This document shows, in pieces, positions 1 to 8,171 of a stretch of DNA of 22,920 nt. The notes beneath the pieces are model-generated. The model was given only the letters and a program-made list of their open reading frames with translations. It was not told the DNA's origin and did no database searches. The first letter of the stretch is position 1. Every line of letters begins with the position of its first letter. Position numbers and translations under genes: made by a program. The DNA is taken from the NCBI GenBank assembly GCA_964514665.1, contig CAZESH010000033.1, positions 1 to 22,920 of the forward strand, written 5' to 3'. This DNA comes from CAZESH01 sp964514665 (lineage in GTDB: Bacteria > Bacillota > Bacilli > Paenibacillales > KCTC-25726).

Positions 1-2
1 CG

Positions 3-386
3 GCAGCGGTGGCGTCCGGGGATAACGACGTGGTCGGGAACGATCCCGCGGCAAGCGGCGGTGCCCTGGGTTACGGCAATTTCGACAGCGTGGGCGACTG
101 GATTCAGTTCACCGTCAACGTTCCGGATGCCGGTACGTATGCGGTCAGCGCGAGGGTGAAATTGCATGCCGACAGAGGCACGGCGCAGCTGTATATCGAC
201 GGTGCCGCACAAGGCAATCCGGTCGATCTCAATCAAAGCACGCAGGAATATACGGTGGTTGGTTTGGGGGACGTCACCTTCGGCTCGGCAGGGAACAAGC
301 AGTTCAAGTTTCAAATCACGGGCAGGGATCCAAGCAGCAATGCGTACACGCTGGCGATAGATAATCTCATGTTGACTCGCAAGTAG
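3..386 (+). CDS. C-terminal part of a secreted carbohydrate-binding (CBM6/CBM35-like) protein, 5' truncated
   Basis: The reading frame is already open at the left edge and ends at TAG 384-386. About 127 residues are visible. They look like the end of a galactose-binding-like beta-sandwich of the CBM6/CBM35 kind: GNFDSVGDWIQFTVNVP, then a GTYAVSARVK strand, LYIDG, and a closing AIDNLMLTRK. Such modules usually sit at the C-terminus of secreted polysaccharide-degrading enzymes and hold the enzyme on its substrate. The catalytic part, if there is one, lies outside the window, so the enzyme class cannot be given. A terminator follows 30 bases later, so this is the last gene of its own transcription unit and need not be co-expressed with the genes downstream. 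The GTG at position 9 is probably not a start, since the domain is incomplete there. Confidence 0.75.
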   Translation, partial: AAVASGDNDVVGNDPAASGGALGYGNFDSVGDWIQFTVNVPDAGTYAVSARVKLHADRGTAQLYIDGAAQGNPVDLNQSTQEYTVVGLGDVTFGSAGNKQFKFQITGRDPSSNAYTLAIDNLMLTRK

Positions 387-416
387 GCATTTTGTCAGTG
401 GAGGCAAGCAGTCTGG

Positions 417-457
417 CAAGATCGCATTCCGATCGGAGTGCGGTCTTGTTCTTTTTT
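417..457 (+). terminator. Rho-independent terminator after the carbohydrate-binding protein gene
   Basis: A 14-bp stem (417-430 with 435-448, including a few G-U pairs) closes a GATC loop and is followed by a T-rich run at 449-457 (TTCTTTTTT). It lies 30 bases after the stop at 386 and separates that gene from the ArsR-type gene. Confidence 0.9.
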
Positions 458-492
458 CACCAGGTTGAACTATGCCATGGTTTTCATTTTGC

Positions 493-522
493 TTTACATG
501 CAGTCATTTGGTTGCATATTAT
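493..522 (+). promoter_or_regulatory. Candidate sigma-A promoter of the ArsR-type gene
   Basis: TTTACA at 493-498 and TATTAT at 517-522 are separated by 18 bases, a good match to a vegetative -35/-10 pair. Transcription would begin about 7 bases after the -10 box, almost on the ATG at 529. If correct, the mRNA has little or no leader at that start. Read by eye only. Confidence 0.5.
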
Positions 523-528
523 AGGGAC

Positions 529-873
529 ATGGATAACATGGACGATGTCTTTAAGGCACTCGCCGATCCCCATCGACGCAAGCTGCTGGATGAGCTGTTC
601 AAAAAAAACGGGCAAACCCTGAGCGTGCTGTGCGGGCATCTCGCGATGACCCGGCAATCGGTAAACAAGCATTTGCTCATTTTGGAGGAGGCCGGCTTGA
701 TCGTGGTCGAATGGCGGGGGAGACACAAGCACCATTACTTGAATGCCGCTCCGATCGGCGACATCTACGAACGCTGGGTGAAGAAATACGATCAACGCCG
801 GGTGGAGGCTCTGCTGGATTTGAAAAAAAGCTTGGAGGAGGAACTATCTACTAGAGGTGTAATCAAGATATGA
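529..873 (+). CDS. ArsR-family winged-helix transcriptional regulator
   Basis: A 114-residue protein with the ArsR/SmtB winged-helix layout: VFKALADPHRRKLLDELF at the N-terminus, then a recognition helix in MTRQSVNKHLLILEEAGL, then a beta-wing in VEWRGRHKHHYLN. It ends in a charged helix suited to dimer formation. The metal-site motif of classical SmtB/ArsR sensors (ELCVCDL) is absent and only one cysteine lies near the recognition helix, so metal sensing is unlikely. It is probably an SdpR-like repressor of unknown signal. The frame is open from 472, but the typical family N-terminus begins at ATG 529 or ATG 538, both just after the predicted promoter. An AGGG sequence (523-526) is well placed only for 538. 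Targets are unknown. It is separated by terminator and promoter from the genes to its left and by 220 bases from the kinase gene. Confidence 0.85.
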   Translation: MDNMDDVFKALADPHRRKLLDELFKKNGQTLSVLCGHLAMTRQSVNKHLLILEEAGLIVVEWRGRHKHHYLNAAPIGDIYERWVKKYDQRRVEALLDLKKSLEEELSTRGVIKI

Positions 874-1102
874 TATGAGGGCGTCATATAAAAGAGAATT
901 GTTAGCGCAGGATTTGGAATTTAGCAAAAATTGTTGGCGTGTTTGATACACTAGGGATGTCCAAATTGTTTGGCTTGGGTGACAGCTATGTACATCGAGG
1001 AAGTCTGTTGCGAGATAATTCCCCTATCACCCAGTAGTGTGATGAGCCTCTATTTCAGACGGGATCGAGACATGTTATAAAAATGAACGGGGGATGTTCG
1101 TC
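874..1102 (+). other. Intergenic region upstream of the two-component genes
   Basis: No convincing gene is seen. The region must carry the promoter of the kinase-regulator pair unless that is read through from the ArsR gene, but no good -35/-10 pair stands out; a GATACACT run at 945-952 is the nearest thing to a -10. There are two inverted repeats: CCAAA-TTG-TTTGG at 961-973, and TGGGTGA (976-982) pairing with TCACCCA (1027-1033) around a 44-base loop. These could form structure in the mRNA leader. No known riboswitch class was recognised. Confidence 0.4.
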
Positions 1103-2842
1103 ATGTGGAGAGTTCATAGGCTTAGTCTGATTAGACAAATCCTGTATTTGATTGTGATCATGTTGGTCATCCTTTTGATCTCATTCACCATTTCGAATTC
1201 GATTGCCGAACGTATTGTCGAGAAGAAGGTTACGGAATCCGCCAGCAAAATATTGCTGCAGGTGGAAGAATCGATGATGAGCTTTTATTCGGACATGGAC
1301 GGTATTTCATATTCGTTGCTTTACAGCCCGACGATTCAAACTTACTTGAGTACGAATGACATTTTATCGAGAATTCTCATGAACAACGAGATCATATCGG
1401 TATTCTCGAGCACGCTTTCCTTAAAACCGAACATCAAAGCCATTCAGCTTTACAATAAGGAAGGCACCCTGGTTACCAGCTTAGGGGAAGGAATCGGACC
1501 AAACGTCATAAAACCTGTTCCGTTCATTGAATATTCGGGTCTTCAGACCAATCCGGATCGATCAAGCTCCTACTATACCATTGCCGTTCCGGTCTATAAT
1601 CTGAAAAGTCTTATGAACAAGGATTACAGGGGACTAACTCTTTTTACGATGGATCTGACCAATTTCAAGAACATCTTACAAAAGGCAAAGATGACAGAAA
1701 ATTCCCAATTCTTGCTTCTTGATCAAAACGATAAAATAATGGCCAGCGCAGACAATCTGAACAACAATGAGAGGTTTGGAATCGAAAAATGGAGCAAGGA
1801 TAAGCGGTACATTGTGCAGACCGTCACGTTATCCCGAACCGGCTGGAAACTCATCAGTATAATCCCGAAGAAAGAACTTCGCCAGGAATTGAATATCGTC
1901 AAAAGATTGAATATTGCGACGTATTTGGTCATGTTTTGTATGCTCTGCATGTTCTTGTTGATTTTTTATGCCCGCATTTTAAAACCGGTAAAGGCCTTAA
2001 TGGACTTTATGAAATCGTATCCAAAAAAAGGCGGGCAAAGCCGGTTTAACGTAGTTTACCACAATGAAATCGGTGTGTTGGCCGGCAATCTGAATCAAAT
2101 GCTTGACGACATGGAGACATTAAGCCGGGATATCCAAATTGCGCAGAAACGGATGTACGAAATCGAAATCGGAAAAAAACAAATGGAAATTTCCGCATTT
2201 CGCAACCAGATCAATCCTCATTTTCTGTACAACACCCTGGAATGTATACGCGCTATGGCTCTATTCTACAAGGTCGAGGAAATCGCGGACATCTCCGCTT
2301 CGTTATCGAACATGTTCCGATACGCGGTTAAAGGCAACAATTTCGTAACCGTCCAGGACGAGCTTTCGCATCTGAAAGAATATGCTAAAATTATCGATTT
2401 TCGATTTAGGGGGAAGATTCAAGTTGCAATCCAGGCGGATGAACAATTGAAATCGGAGAGGACATTGAAAATGCTGCTGCAGCCGATAGTGGAAAATGCT
2501 ATCTTCCATGGGTTGGAGAAAAAAATCGAACCGGGCATTGTTAACATTCAGGTCAGGAGAACTCTGGAGAATGAGATTCAATATATCGTTCAAGATAACG
2601 GCTGCGGTATGGACGCCCATCGGCTGGACGAGCTTTTAGCTGGCTTGCAGCAATTTGAGGAGCCCGGATATATGATGAAAAACGCCGATAAAGGCATCGG
2701 TTTAGCAAATATTTACCGGAGAATAAAGCTATTCTACGGAGAACAAGCCGATATGGACGTTGACAGCAAGCTGAATATCGGCACAACCGTGCGCATCACG
2801 TTTCCTGCTTGGGATAAGACGGAAGAAACGGAGGATAAATAA
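1103..2842 (+). CDS. YesM-type sensor histidine kinase
   Basis: A membrane sensor kinase of 579 residues. One membrane helix lies near residues 12-29. A ~240-residue extracellular region follows that fits a Cache-type ligand sensor, and a second helix lies near 270-292. A HAMP-like linker comes next, then the His_kinase domain (PF06580 type) with phospho-acceptor H373 in NPHFLYN. The ATP-binding domain has the N box with N465 (PIVENAIFHG), the G1 box DNGCGM from D498, and the G2 box GIGLANI near 531-537. The family autophosphorylates and passes the phosphate to a YesN-type regulator, encoded two bases after this stop. The sensed ligand is probably an extracellular sugar or its complex with a binding protein (inference). 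An upstream in-frame ATG at 1094 touches the GGGGG at 1089-1093, whereas ATG 1103 sits 9 bases from it, so 1103 is preferred. Confidence 0.93.
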   Translation: MWRVHRLSLIRQILYLIVIMLVILLISFTISNSIAERIVEKKVTESASKILLQVEESMMSFYSDMDGISYSLLYSPTIQTYLSTNDILSRILMNNEIISVFSSTLSLKPNIKAIQLYNKEGTLVTSLGEGIGPNVIKPVPFIEYSGLQTNPDRSSSYYTIAVPVYNLKSLMNKDYRGLTLFTMDLTNFKNILQKAKMTENSQFLLLDQNDKIMASADNLNNNERFGIEKWSKDKRYIVQTVTLSRTGWKLISIIPKKELRQELNIVKRLNIATYLVMFCMLCMFLLIFYARILKPVKALMDFMKSYPKKGGQSRFNVVYHNEIGVLAGNLNQMLDDMETLSRDIQIAQKRMYEIEIGKKQMEISAFRNQINPHFLYNTLECIRAMALFYKVEEIADISASLSNMFRYAVKGNNFVTVQDELSHLKEYAKIIDFRFRGKIQVAIQADEQLKSERTLKMLLQPIVENAIFHGLEKKIEPGIVNIQVRRTLENEIQYIVQDNGCGMDAHRLDELLAGLQQFEEPGYMMKNADKGIGLANIYRRIKLFYGEQADMDVDSKLNIGTTVRITFPAWDKTEETEDK

Positions 2843-2844
2843 AG

Positions 2845-4299
2845 ATGTATCGTGTGCTGATTGCGGATGATGAACCATGGGTGGCTTACGGAATTGCCCA
2901 TTTGATCGATTGGGAGAGCTTGGGTTATACCGTCATTGGAGAAGCGAATGACGGCTTGACCGCTTTGCAAATGATAATCGACAGACAACCGGATGTCGTC
3001 ATCTCCGATATTCGAATGCCGGGATTAGACGGCATCCAGCTGCTGGAGGCCATCGAACAAAGGCGATTGAAAACCAAGGCGATCCTGGTCAGCGGTTATG
3101 CTGAATTTGAATATGCGCAGCAAGCGATTCGGCTGGGCGCTTTCGATTATTTGTTGAAGCAGGTTGACAAAAACAAACTGACGGACTGTCTGTTGCGATT
3201 GTCCGACCATCTGGCGGATAAACAGAAGGAATCCCGTGAATTGGATCTTTATCTGGATGAGCTGTTCGAATTGTTGGAGCCGGACAACAAAATCAAAATC
3301 GGCAACTTCTTATCCAACAAAGGAATCGAGTGCGAGTATCCCCATTACCGGTTCCTTTGTTGTTTGTACGCTCGCTCGACGGTCTCATCCGCCAGCAAAG
3401 AGATTACAGTTCATCAAGGAGTAAAGTCGATCTGCTTTCGGACGGGACAAAACAAATTATCCATCTTGTTGAATTACGATGAAAACAAATATCCGCTTGA
3501 TTTTTTGAATTACATCTCGGATAACCTTGCCGATGCCGATTACATCGGTATTAGCGGCATGGGCACATCCTCTACTCCAATAGCCAATATATACCAAGAA
3601 TCCGACATCGCCGTGTTCAGTTCATTCTTTCATCGGGACCATCGTGTGCTCCGTTATAAATCGGCCGAATTCTCACCGATGATCGGGAAAGCGATCTTGA
3701 ATATGGAGGTGGCCATTAAAGAGCAAGACCAGAAGCAAATCAGCCTGGTGCTGGACCGGCTTTACGAGGAATGCAAATCCGAGTTCATGCTTATCGATCA
3801 AATTTCCACGATCTACAATCAAATCGTTTCGCTTATATACAAATATTACAGCGGTACGGGCGGGATCCATGAAATCGAGCATCTCAGCTATGAACAAATC
3901 GTGCGCTCTTTTAGTTCGCTTGAACAATTGTTTGACCGTATGAGATCGTTCTTCGAACAGTCGACTTTTGATCAGGTCTCGATATCCCATGAACTGGTTA
4001 AAAAAATTATCGCCCATATCGATGCAAGCTACACGGAGGATATCATGCTAAGCTCGTTGTCCAAACAATTCAATATCAGTCTCGGGTATCTTAGCGCGTT
4101 GATCAAGAAGGAAACGGGAAAAACCTATTCGGAATATATCATCAACAAAAGATTGAATCTGGCGAAAGGGCTGTTAAGCGATTCGACAATTTCCATTCAG
4201 GAAATTGTCGAACGGGTGGGGTATAAGGACTATTTCCATTTCAACAAACTTTTTAAAAAACATTTTGGAATCACGCCGAGCAAATACCGCAAAATCTGA
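2845..4299 (+). CDS. YesN-type response regulator with AraC-family DNA-binding domain
   Basis: This 484-residue protein begins with a receiver domain. The acidic pair is D8/D9, the phospho-acceptor is D55 (VISDIRMPG), and the switch residues are S83 and K105. The usual K-P after the active lysine is K-Q here (LLKQVD), a small departure. A long middle region of unclear fold (about 125-380) follows. The last 100 residues form an AraC-type double helix-turn-helix: LSSLSKQFNISLGYLSALIKK, then EIVERVGYKDYFHFNKLFKK and the family ending GITPSKYRK. The gene starts two bases after the kinase stop, with GGAGG at 2830-2834, so the two are translated together. YesN-type proteins usually activate nearby sugar uptake and hydrolase operons. 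The likely targets are the repeated promoter-like elements at 4316-4391 and 15776-15851. Confidence 0.95.
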   Translation: MYRVLIADDEPWVAYGIAHLIDWESLGYTVIGEANDGLTALQMIIDRQPDVVISDIRMPGLDGIQLLEAIEQRRLKTKAILVSGYAEFEYAQQAIRLGAFDYLLKQVDKNKLTDCLLRLSDHLADKQKESRELDLYLDELFELLEPDNKIKIGNFLSNKGIECEYPHYRFLCCLYARSTVSSASKEITVHQGVKSICFRTGQNKLSILLNYDENKYPLDFLNYISDNLADADYIGISGMGTSSTPIANIYQESDIAVFSSFFHRDHRVLRYKSAEFSPMIGKAILNMEVAIKEQDQKQISLVLDRLYEECKSEFMLIDQISTIYNQIVSLIYKYYSGTGGIHEIEHLSYEQIVRSFSSLEQLFDRMRSFFEQSTFDQVSISHELVKKIIAHIDASYTEDIMLSSLSKQFNISLGYLSALIKKETGKTYSEYIINKRLNLAKGLLSDSTISIQEIVERVGYKDYFHFNKLFKKHFGITPSKYRKI

Positions 4300-4315
4300 T
4301 TTTTATTTAGTGTTG

Positions 4316-4391
4316 CGAAATAAACACCAAAATAAAAAAAATCAAACATATGCTCATATCCAGTTGCAGTCTATGATAAAGAGGCTTCAAC
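4316..4391 (+). repeat. 76-bp repeated promoter-like element, copy 1 (upstream of the importer operon)
   Basis: This stretch recurs at 15776-15851 with 69 of 76 bases identical and no gaps. The A-rich first 26 bases and the CTATGATAAAGAGG block are unchanged between the copies. Each copy lies directly upstream of an operon in this locus, so it most likely holds a shared promoter with operator sites rather than being a mobile repeat. Confidence 0.9.
4322..4377 (+). promoter_or_regulatory. Candidate activator-dependent promoter of the importer operon
   Basis: TATGAT at 4372-4377 is a good -10 box. At the expected distance upstream there is only TATGCT (4349-4354), a poor -35, which fits a promoter that needs an activator. 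Two AAACA-type sequences (AAACAC 4322-4327 and AAACAT 4344-4349) lie 22 bases apart, about two helical turns, as expected for an AraC-type dimer on direct half-sites. Both are kept in the second copy of the element. Transcription would start near 4384, leaving a short leader before the TTG at 4422. The role of the half-sites is inference. Confidence 0.45.
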
Positions 4392-4421
4392 AAAAAGAAT
4401 CAGAAATAGGGAGGGGTTATT

Positions 4422-6164
4422 TTGTTCATGAAGAGAAAGTGGTTTGCATTGGTGTTCTTGGTGATTGCAATCGTCATGTCTGGTTGCAGCTCTAATAGCG
4501 CAAAAGAAGAAAGCGCTACCAGTTCCCCTGGCGCGAGTTCCTCGGCGCCGGCAGAAACCGCCAAAGCCTCGCAGCCTCCGTCAAAAGTTGTATGGTTTTC
4601 GTCTGTAGGCTTCTGGAATCCACCGACGACTTGGGACACGGATCCGAAAACGATAACAGGCGCCATTACGGAGAAGACCGGGCTTACGTTCAATTTTGAT
4701 ATTCCGGCGCAAGACGGGGAAACGAAATTGAACTTGATGCTTGTTTCCAACGCGGAGATGCCGGATCTCATCACAACCACGAACGATGCGTTGGGCAGAA
4801 AGTTGTACGAAGCCGGCAAGGTATGGGATCTGGATGAATTTTTGAAGAAATACGATCCGAACTCTCATCTGTTGAAAGATTTTCCTGGCGACGTCAAGAA
4901 TGCGATTGTCGCAAAGGATGGCGCTTTCTACGCATTTCCTAGCCATATCAGTTCGGATGATGAAAGAAAGGTTTATCCGCCTTCCGATCCGACCTATATC
5001 AAAGAAAACATAGACTACTATCAAAACAATGCGGTTATCGTCAATAGCAATCTGATGAAAGAAGCCGGTATCACCTTAGATGAGCTCAAAACCGAAGAAG
5101 GTCTTCTTGCCGCTTTACAGAAGGTCAAAGACAAGAAATTGACGGTCAACGGCGCCCCTGTTGTTCCTCTGATGATTCACGGAAAAGATTCCCTGATTGA
5201 TCCGAATGGCAACCTGGGTTTCACATTGCAATTCCTTTTTAACAATTTTGGCGGAATGCCGGTTGACAAGGACGGGAACTTCAGAGATGAACTGTTGGCT
5301 CCCGAAATGAAAAATACGCTTGAGTTTCTATATAAGGCAGCAAAAGCGCATGCCTTCGATCCAGGTCAGTTGACGATTGACGCGTCCGCGGTAAGAACGC
5401 AAGTGTCGAGCGGACAGGTGTTCGCTTTCATCGGCAATGCAGCAGATACGGGTTTTGCTAAAATGACAGATGTTGATTGGGTTTCTCCTGGCGCAATCTT
5501 GTCGAATGCGGGAGCGAAGCCTGTTCTCTTGAGGACTTTACAACCCGGCCGCGGTTGGATGAAGACGTATATTTCCAAGACGACGAAGGAACCGGAGAAA
5601 ATCACTAAATTTATCAGCTTCATGAGCGGCAAAGAAGGTTTGATGCTGAACAACTACGGTTTCAAAGGCGTTCATTACAGCCTGAATGATAAAGGTTTGG
5701 TTATCCAGACTGAGCAAGGAATAAAAGACACTGCGGATTACAACAAGACGGGATTGACTGCGTTCTGGCCATTCGCTAATATTTCGTTCACAGACAGCGT
5801 TACACCGGTTCCGACAATGGAGACGAACAGAGAAGCCATTGTAGCGCACAATGTTAGTATCGTATACGGTGAAACGCCGGGAGTCGTCCCTTACGATCAA
5901 TCGGCATTGTGGATTCCTAATGATTTATTCCCAAGCGACAGCAAGGAATTCAATGATGCTCAGGAAATCAAAAGCTATAAGCAAGCGCAAGTTGCCAAGA
6001 TCGTTTTGGCTAAAGACGCTGCTGAGTTTAATAAGCTGTATGACGAAATGATTGCCAATCTCAAAAAACTGGGCATCGATGCGATTGACGCCGGAAAAAC
6101 GAAATATTTCCATGAATGGTCTGGGAAATATGGAATTGAAGTCACCAAAGGGGTTAACTCCTAA
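4422..6164 (+). CDS. Sugar-binding lipoprotein of a CUT1-type ABC importer
   Basis: A 580-residue extracellular solute-binding protein (family 1). The N-terminus is a lipoprotein signal: KRK, a hydrophobic stretch, then VMSGC with the lipidated cysteine at residue 22, followed by a Ser/Ala/Glu-rich tether. The mature part reads as a large LplA-like oligosaccharide-binding protein. Its length, above the common 420-450, is typical of Paenibacillus proteins that feed LplB/LplC-type permeases, and those follow directly. Substrate cannot be read from sequence; the locus suggests plant-derived oligosaccharides. The start is probably TTG 4422, since GGGAGG (4409-4414) is 7 bases from it and 13 from ATG 4428. 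Transcription likely begins in the repeated element just upstream. A hairpin after the stop may set its expression above that of the permeases. Confidence 0.93.
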   Translation: MFMKRKWFALVFLVIAIVMSGCSSNSAKEESATSSPGASSSAPAETAKASQPPSKVVWFSSVGFWNPPTTWDTDPKTITGAITEKTGLTFNFDIPAQDGETKLNLMLVSNAEMPDLITTTNDALGRKLYEAGKVWDLDEFLKKYDPNSHLLKDFPGDVKNAIVAKDGAFYAFPSHISSDDERKVYPPSDPTYIKENIDYYQNNAVIVNSNLMKEAGITLDELKTEEGLLAALQKVKDKKLTVNGAPVVPLMIHGKDSLIDPNGNLGFTLQFLFNNFGGMPVDKDGNFRDELLAPEMKNTLEFLYKAAKAHAFDPGQLTIDASAVRTQVSSGQVFAFIGNAADTGFAKMTDVDWVSPGAILSNAGAKPVLLRTLQPGRGWMKTYISKTTKEPEKITKFISFMSGKEGLMLNNYGFKGVHYSLNDKGLVIQTEQGIKDTADYNKTGLTAFWPFANISFTDSVTPVPTMETNREAIVAHNVSIVYGETPGVVPYDQSALWIPNDLFPSDSKEFNDAQEIKSYKQAQVAKIVLAKDAAEFNKLYDEMIANLKKLGIDAIDAGKTKYFHEWSGKYGIEVTKGVNS

Positions 6165-6193
6165 AATTTCTGGCAATTAAATGCTGAAGTCAA

Positions 6194-6233
6194 GTGCCAA
6201 AGCGCGTTCTTGTGATACACTGCGCTTTGGCAC
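6194..6233 (+). promoter_or_regulatory. Intergenic hairpin between binding-protein and permease genes
   Basis: GTGCCAAAGCGC (6194-6205) and GCGCTTTGGCAC (6222-6233) form a perfect 12-bp inverted repeat around a 16-base loop. No T-run follows, so it is a poor intrinsic terminator. In many sugar-importer operons a stem at this position protects the binding-protein mRNA from 3' decay or causes partial read-through, giving more binding protein than permease. That role is inferred here from position. Confidence 0.75.
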
Positions 6234-6259
6234 TGCTACTGTAAGAATGGAGGGTACGC

Positions 6260-7201
6260 ATGACGTCGCGAAGGCAGAAGGGATTCAGGATAGGTCATGA
6301 TATTCGAACGCAGTCTGAACTATTGGTTATGCTTATACCTGGTGTGATTTTTATGTTGGTTTTTAATTTTACCCCTTTATTTGGATTAATTATGGCATTC
6401 AAGAATTACGAGCCAATTATGGGTATAGAAGGTATATTCACAAGTAAATGGAATGATTTTCAGCATTTCACTAGAGTTTTCGACAATTTTCAGTTCTGGG
6501 CTGTAATCAGGAATACGGTGGCGATCAACCTATTAGGACAAATCGTAGGGATTCCGGTGACTTTATTGTTTGCCTTGCTTCTTAACGAAATCCGAAATGC
6601 CAAGTTCAAATCGCTGGTCCAGACGGTCACCTATCTTCCGCATTTTCTGTCTTGGGTTATCTTTGGCGGTTTGTTTATCACGCTGCTGAACCCAAGCGGC
6701 GGTATGATTAACTTATTTCTACTCAAGCTCCATCTCGTAAGCGAGCCTGTTCCGTTTTTAACGGATCCCAAATATTTTTGGGGAGTAGTTACTGGAACAG
6801 GATTAATCAAAGAAATTGGCTTCGGCGCCATCTTGTATTTGGCTGCGATGGCAGGTATAGACCAGAGCTTGTATGAGGCTGCTGCCATTGATGGGGCCGG
6901 GCGGTTTAAACGCATGCTGCATGTAACCATCCCCGGCATAATGCCGACATTGATGATTTTGATCATTTTTGCCATAAGTCGAATGTTGAACAACAACTTC
7001 GACCAGGTTTATGTCTTCCAGAACACATTAAATCTGCCTGCCAGTCAGGTTGTTGATACGTTCGTTTATCAAACGGGTCTTCTGCAGTTCCAATTCGCCT
7101 CGGCTACGGCGATCGGTTTGTTGAAATCGGTGTTTGCGCTTGCACTGTTGGTAGGAGCCAACGCTCTTTCGAAGAAATTGACAAAATCAGGCTTGTTCTA
7201 A
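6260..7201 (+). CDS. CUT1 sugar ABC transporter permease, LplB-like
   Basis: A 313-residue inner-membrane permease with about six hydrophobic helices, the first near residues 22-44. It carries the EAA loop that docks the ATPase near residues 206-226 (EAAAIDGAGRFKRMLHVTIP). The N-terminus (SELLVMLIPGVIFMLVFNFTPLFG) is typical of LplB/UgpA-type subunits. A ribosome site GGAGGGT precedes ATG 6260. It would form a heterodimer with the next gene product and take oligosaccharides from the lipoprotein. The first half of the gene is visibly richer in A and T than most of the window. Confidence 0.95.
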   Translation: MTSRRQKGFRIGHDIRTQSELLVMLIPGVIFMLVFNFTPLFGLIMAFKNYEPIMGIEGIFTSKWNDFQHFTRVFDNFQFWAVIRNTVAINLLGQIVGIPVTLLFALLLNEIRNAKFKSLVQTVTYLPHFLSWVIFGGLFITLLNPSGGMINLFLLKLHLVSEPVPFLTDPKYFWGVVTGTGLIKEIGFGAILYLAAMAGIDQSLYEAAAIDGAGRFKRMLHVTIPGIMPTLMILIIFAISRMLNNNFDQVYVFQNTLNLPASQVVDTFVYQTGLLQFQFASATAIGLLKSVFALALLVGANALSKKLTKSGLF

Positions 7202-7214
7202 GGGGATGTCCTTT

Positions 7215-8138
7215 ATGGTTGGAGGCAAGACTTTAGGTGATCGTATATTTAATGCATCGAATATAACAATCATGATTGGTCTTATGATTGTGACCTTATA
7301 TCCGTTTTGGTTTTCGTTGGTCAGTTCCTTGAATACCGGTTCCGATTTGCAACGCGGTCCGGTATTTCTATGGCCAAGAGAATTCACTTGGGCCAGTTGG
7401 CAAACGGTGCTGGCAGATCCGGGCATGCTGAAGGCGGCTTGGATAACCGGTACGCGAACGGCGATTGTCTCTGTGGTGTCCATTCTGTACACAGCCATGT
7501 TTACCTACGCTTTTTCCCGACCTTATGTCAAGGCGAAGGGTTTTTATGTCTTCATCGGCTTCACCAGCATGTACGTATACGGAGGATTGATTCCTGATTT
7601 CATGCTGAGGAATTGGCTCGGCTTGTATGATCATTATCTCGTTTATATTTTACCGTATCTTTTCGCAGGATTTTTTAATGTCATCATATTTAATGCCAAC
7701 TTCAAGGCTATTCCCGGGGCATTGTTCGAATCCGCAAAGATGGACGGAGCCAGCGAATACGGTATATTCTTTAAGATCGTACTCCCGCTTTCCAAACCCG
7801 TAATATCGGCGCTGTTTGTATTTACGGCAGTATTGACATGGAATGACTATGCTGTGACTCTCTACTTCACACAGTCCAATGATTTGCAAACGTTGCAATA
7901 TCTGATTCTCAGGTTAATCCAGTCTACTTCGGCGACCGAACAATTGGCAAGTATCGCGCAAGGCTCCAATGCGGCGGTAGCCGAATTATTCGCGAAATCG
8001 GGGGGGAGCGGGCTGGTGACTTCCAAAACGCTGGAGCTGGCGGCGATGGTTCTTGCTTCTATTCCGATGATCGTCATGTATCCGTTTGCCCAAAAATTTT
8101 TTCTTAAAGGTGTTATGCTAGGTTCGGTTAAAGAATAG
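7215..8138 (+). CDS. CUT1 sugar ABC transporter permease, LplC-like
   Basis: A 307-residue permease of the LplC/YtcP type. It has about six membrane helices, the GLYDHYLVYILPYL segment common in these subunits, and the EAA loop from about residue 172 (ESAKMDGASEYGIFFKIVLPLSKP). An in-frame ATG at 7206 directly abuts AGGGG (7201-7205), while ATG 7215 is 9 bases away, so 7215 is chosen. The gene begins only 13 bases after the previous stop. No ATP-binding subunit gene follows; importers of this class usually borrow a shared MsmX/MsmK-like ATPase encoded elsewhere. Confidence 0.95.
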   Translation: MVGGKTLGDRIFNASNITIMIGLMIVTLYPFWFSLVSSLNTGSDLQRGPVFLWPREFTWASWQTVLADPGMLKAAWITGTRTAIVSVVSILYTAMFTYAFSRPYVKAKGFYVFIGFTSMYVYGGLIPDFMLRNWLGLYDHYLVYILPYLFAGFFNVIIFNANFKAIPGALFESAKMDGASEYGIFFKIVLPLSKPVISALFVFTAVLTWNDYAVTLYFTQSNDLQTLQYLILRLIQSTSATEQLASIAQGSNAAVAELFAKSGGSGLVTSKTLELAAMVLASIPMIVMYPFAQKFFLKGVMLGSVKE

Positions 8139-8171
8139 GCTACAGACTTGAAGAACCAGGAGGAAAAGCTG

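Noticed and set aside
945..952. GATACACT shared with 6214-6221
   Set aside because: It is eight bases in unrelated settings (kinase leader and hairpin loop), so it is most likely chance.
4205..4495. A short plus-strand frame overlapping the regulator end and the binding-protein start
   Set aside because: It crosses the promoter-like repeat and two real genes in another frame and encodes nothing recognisable. Its partial likeness to the frame at 15725 is explained by the DNA repeat.
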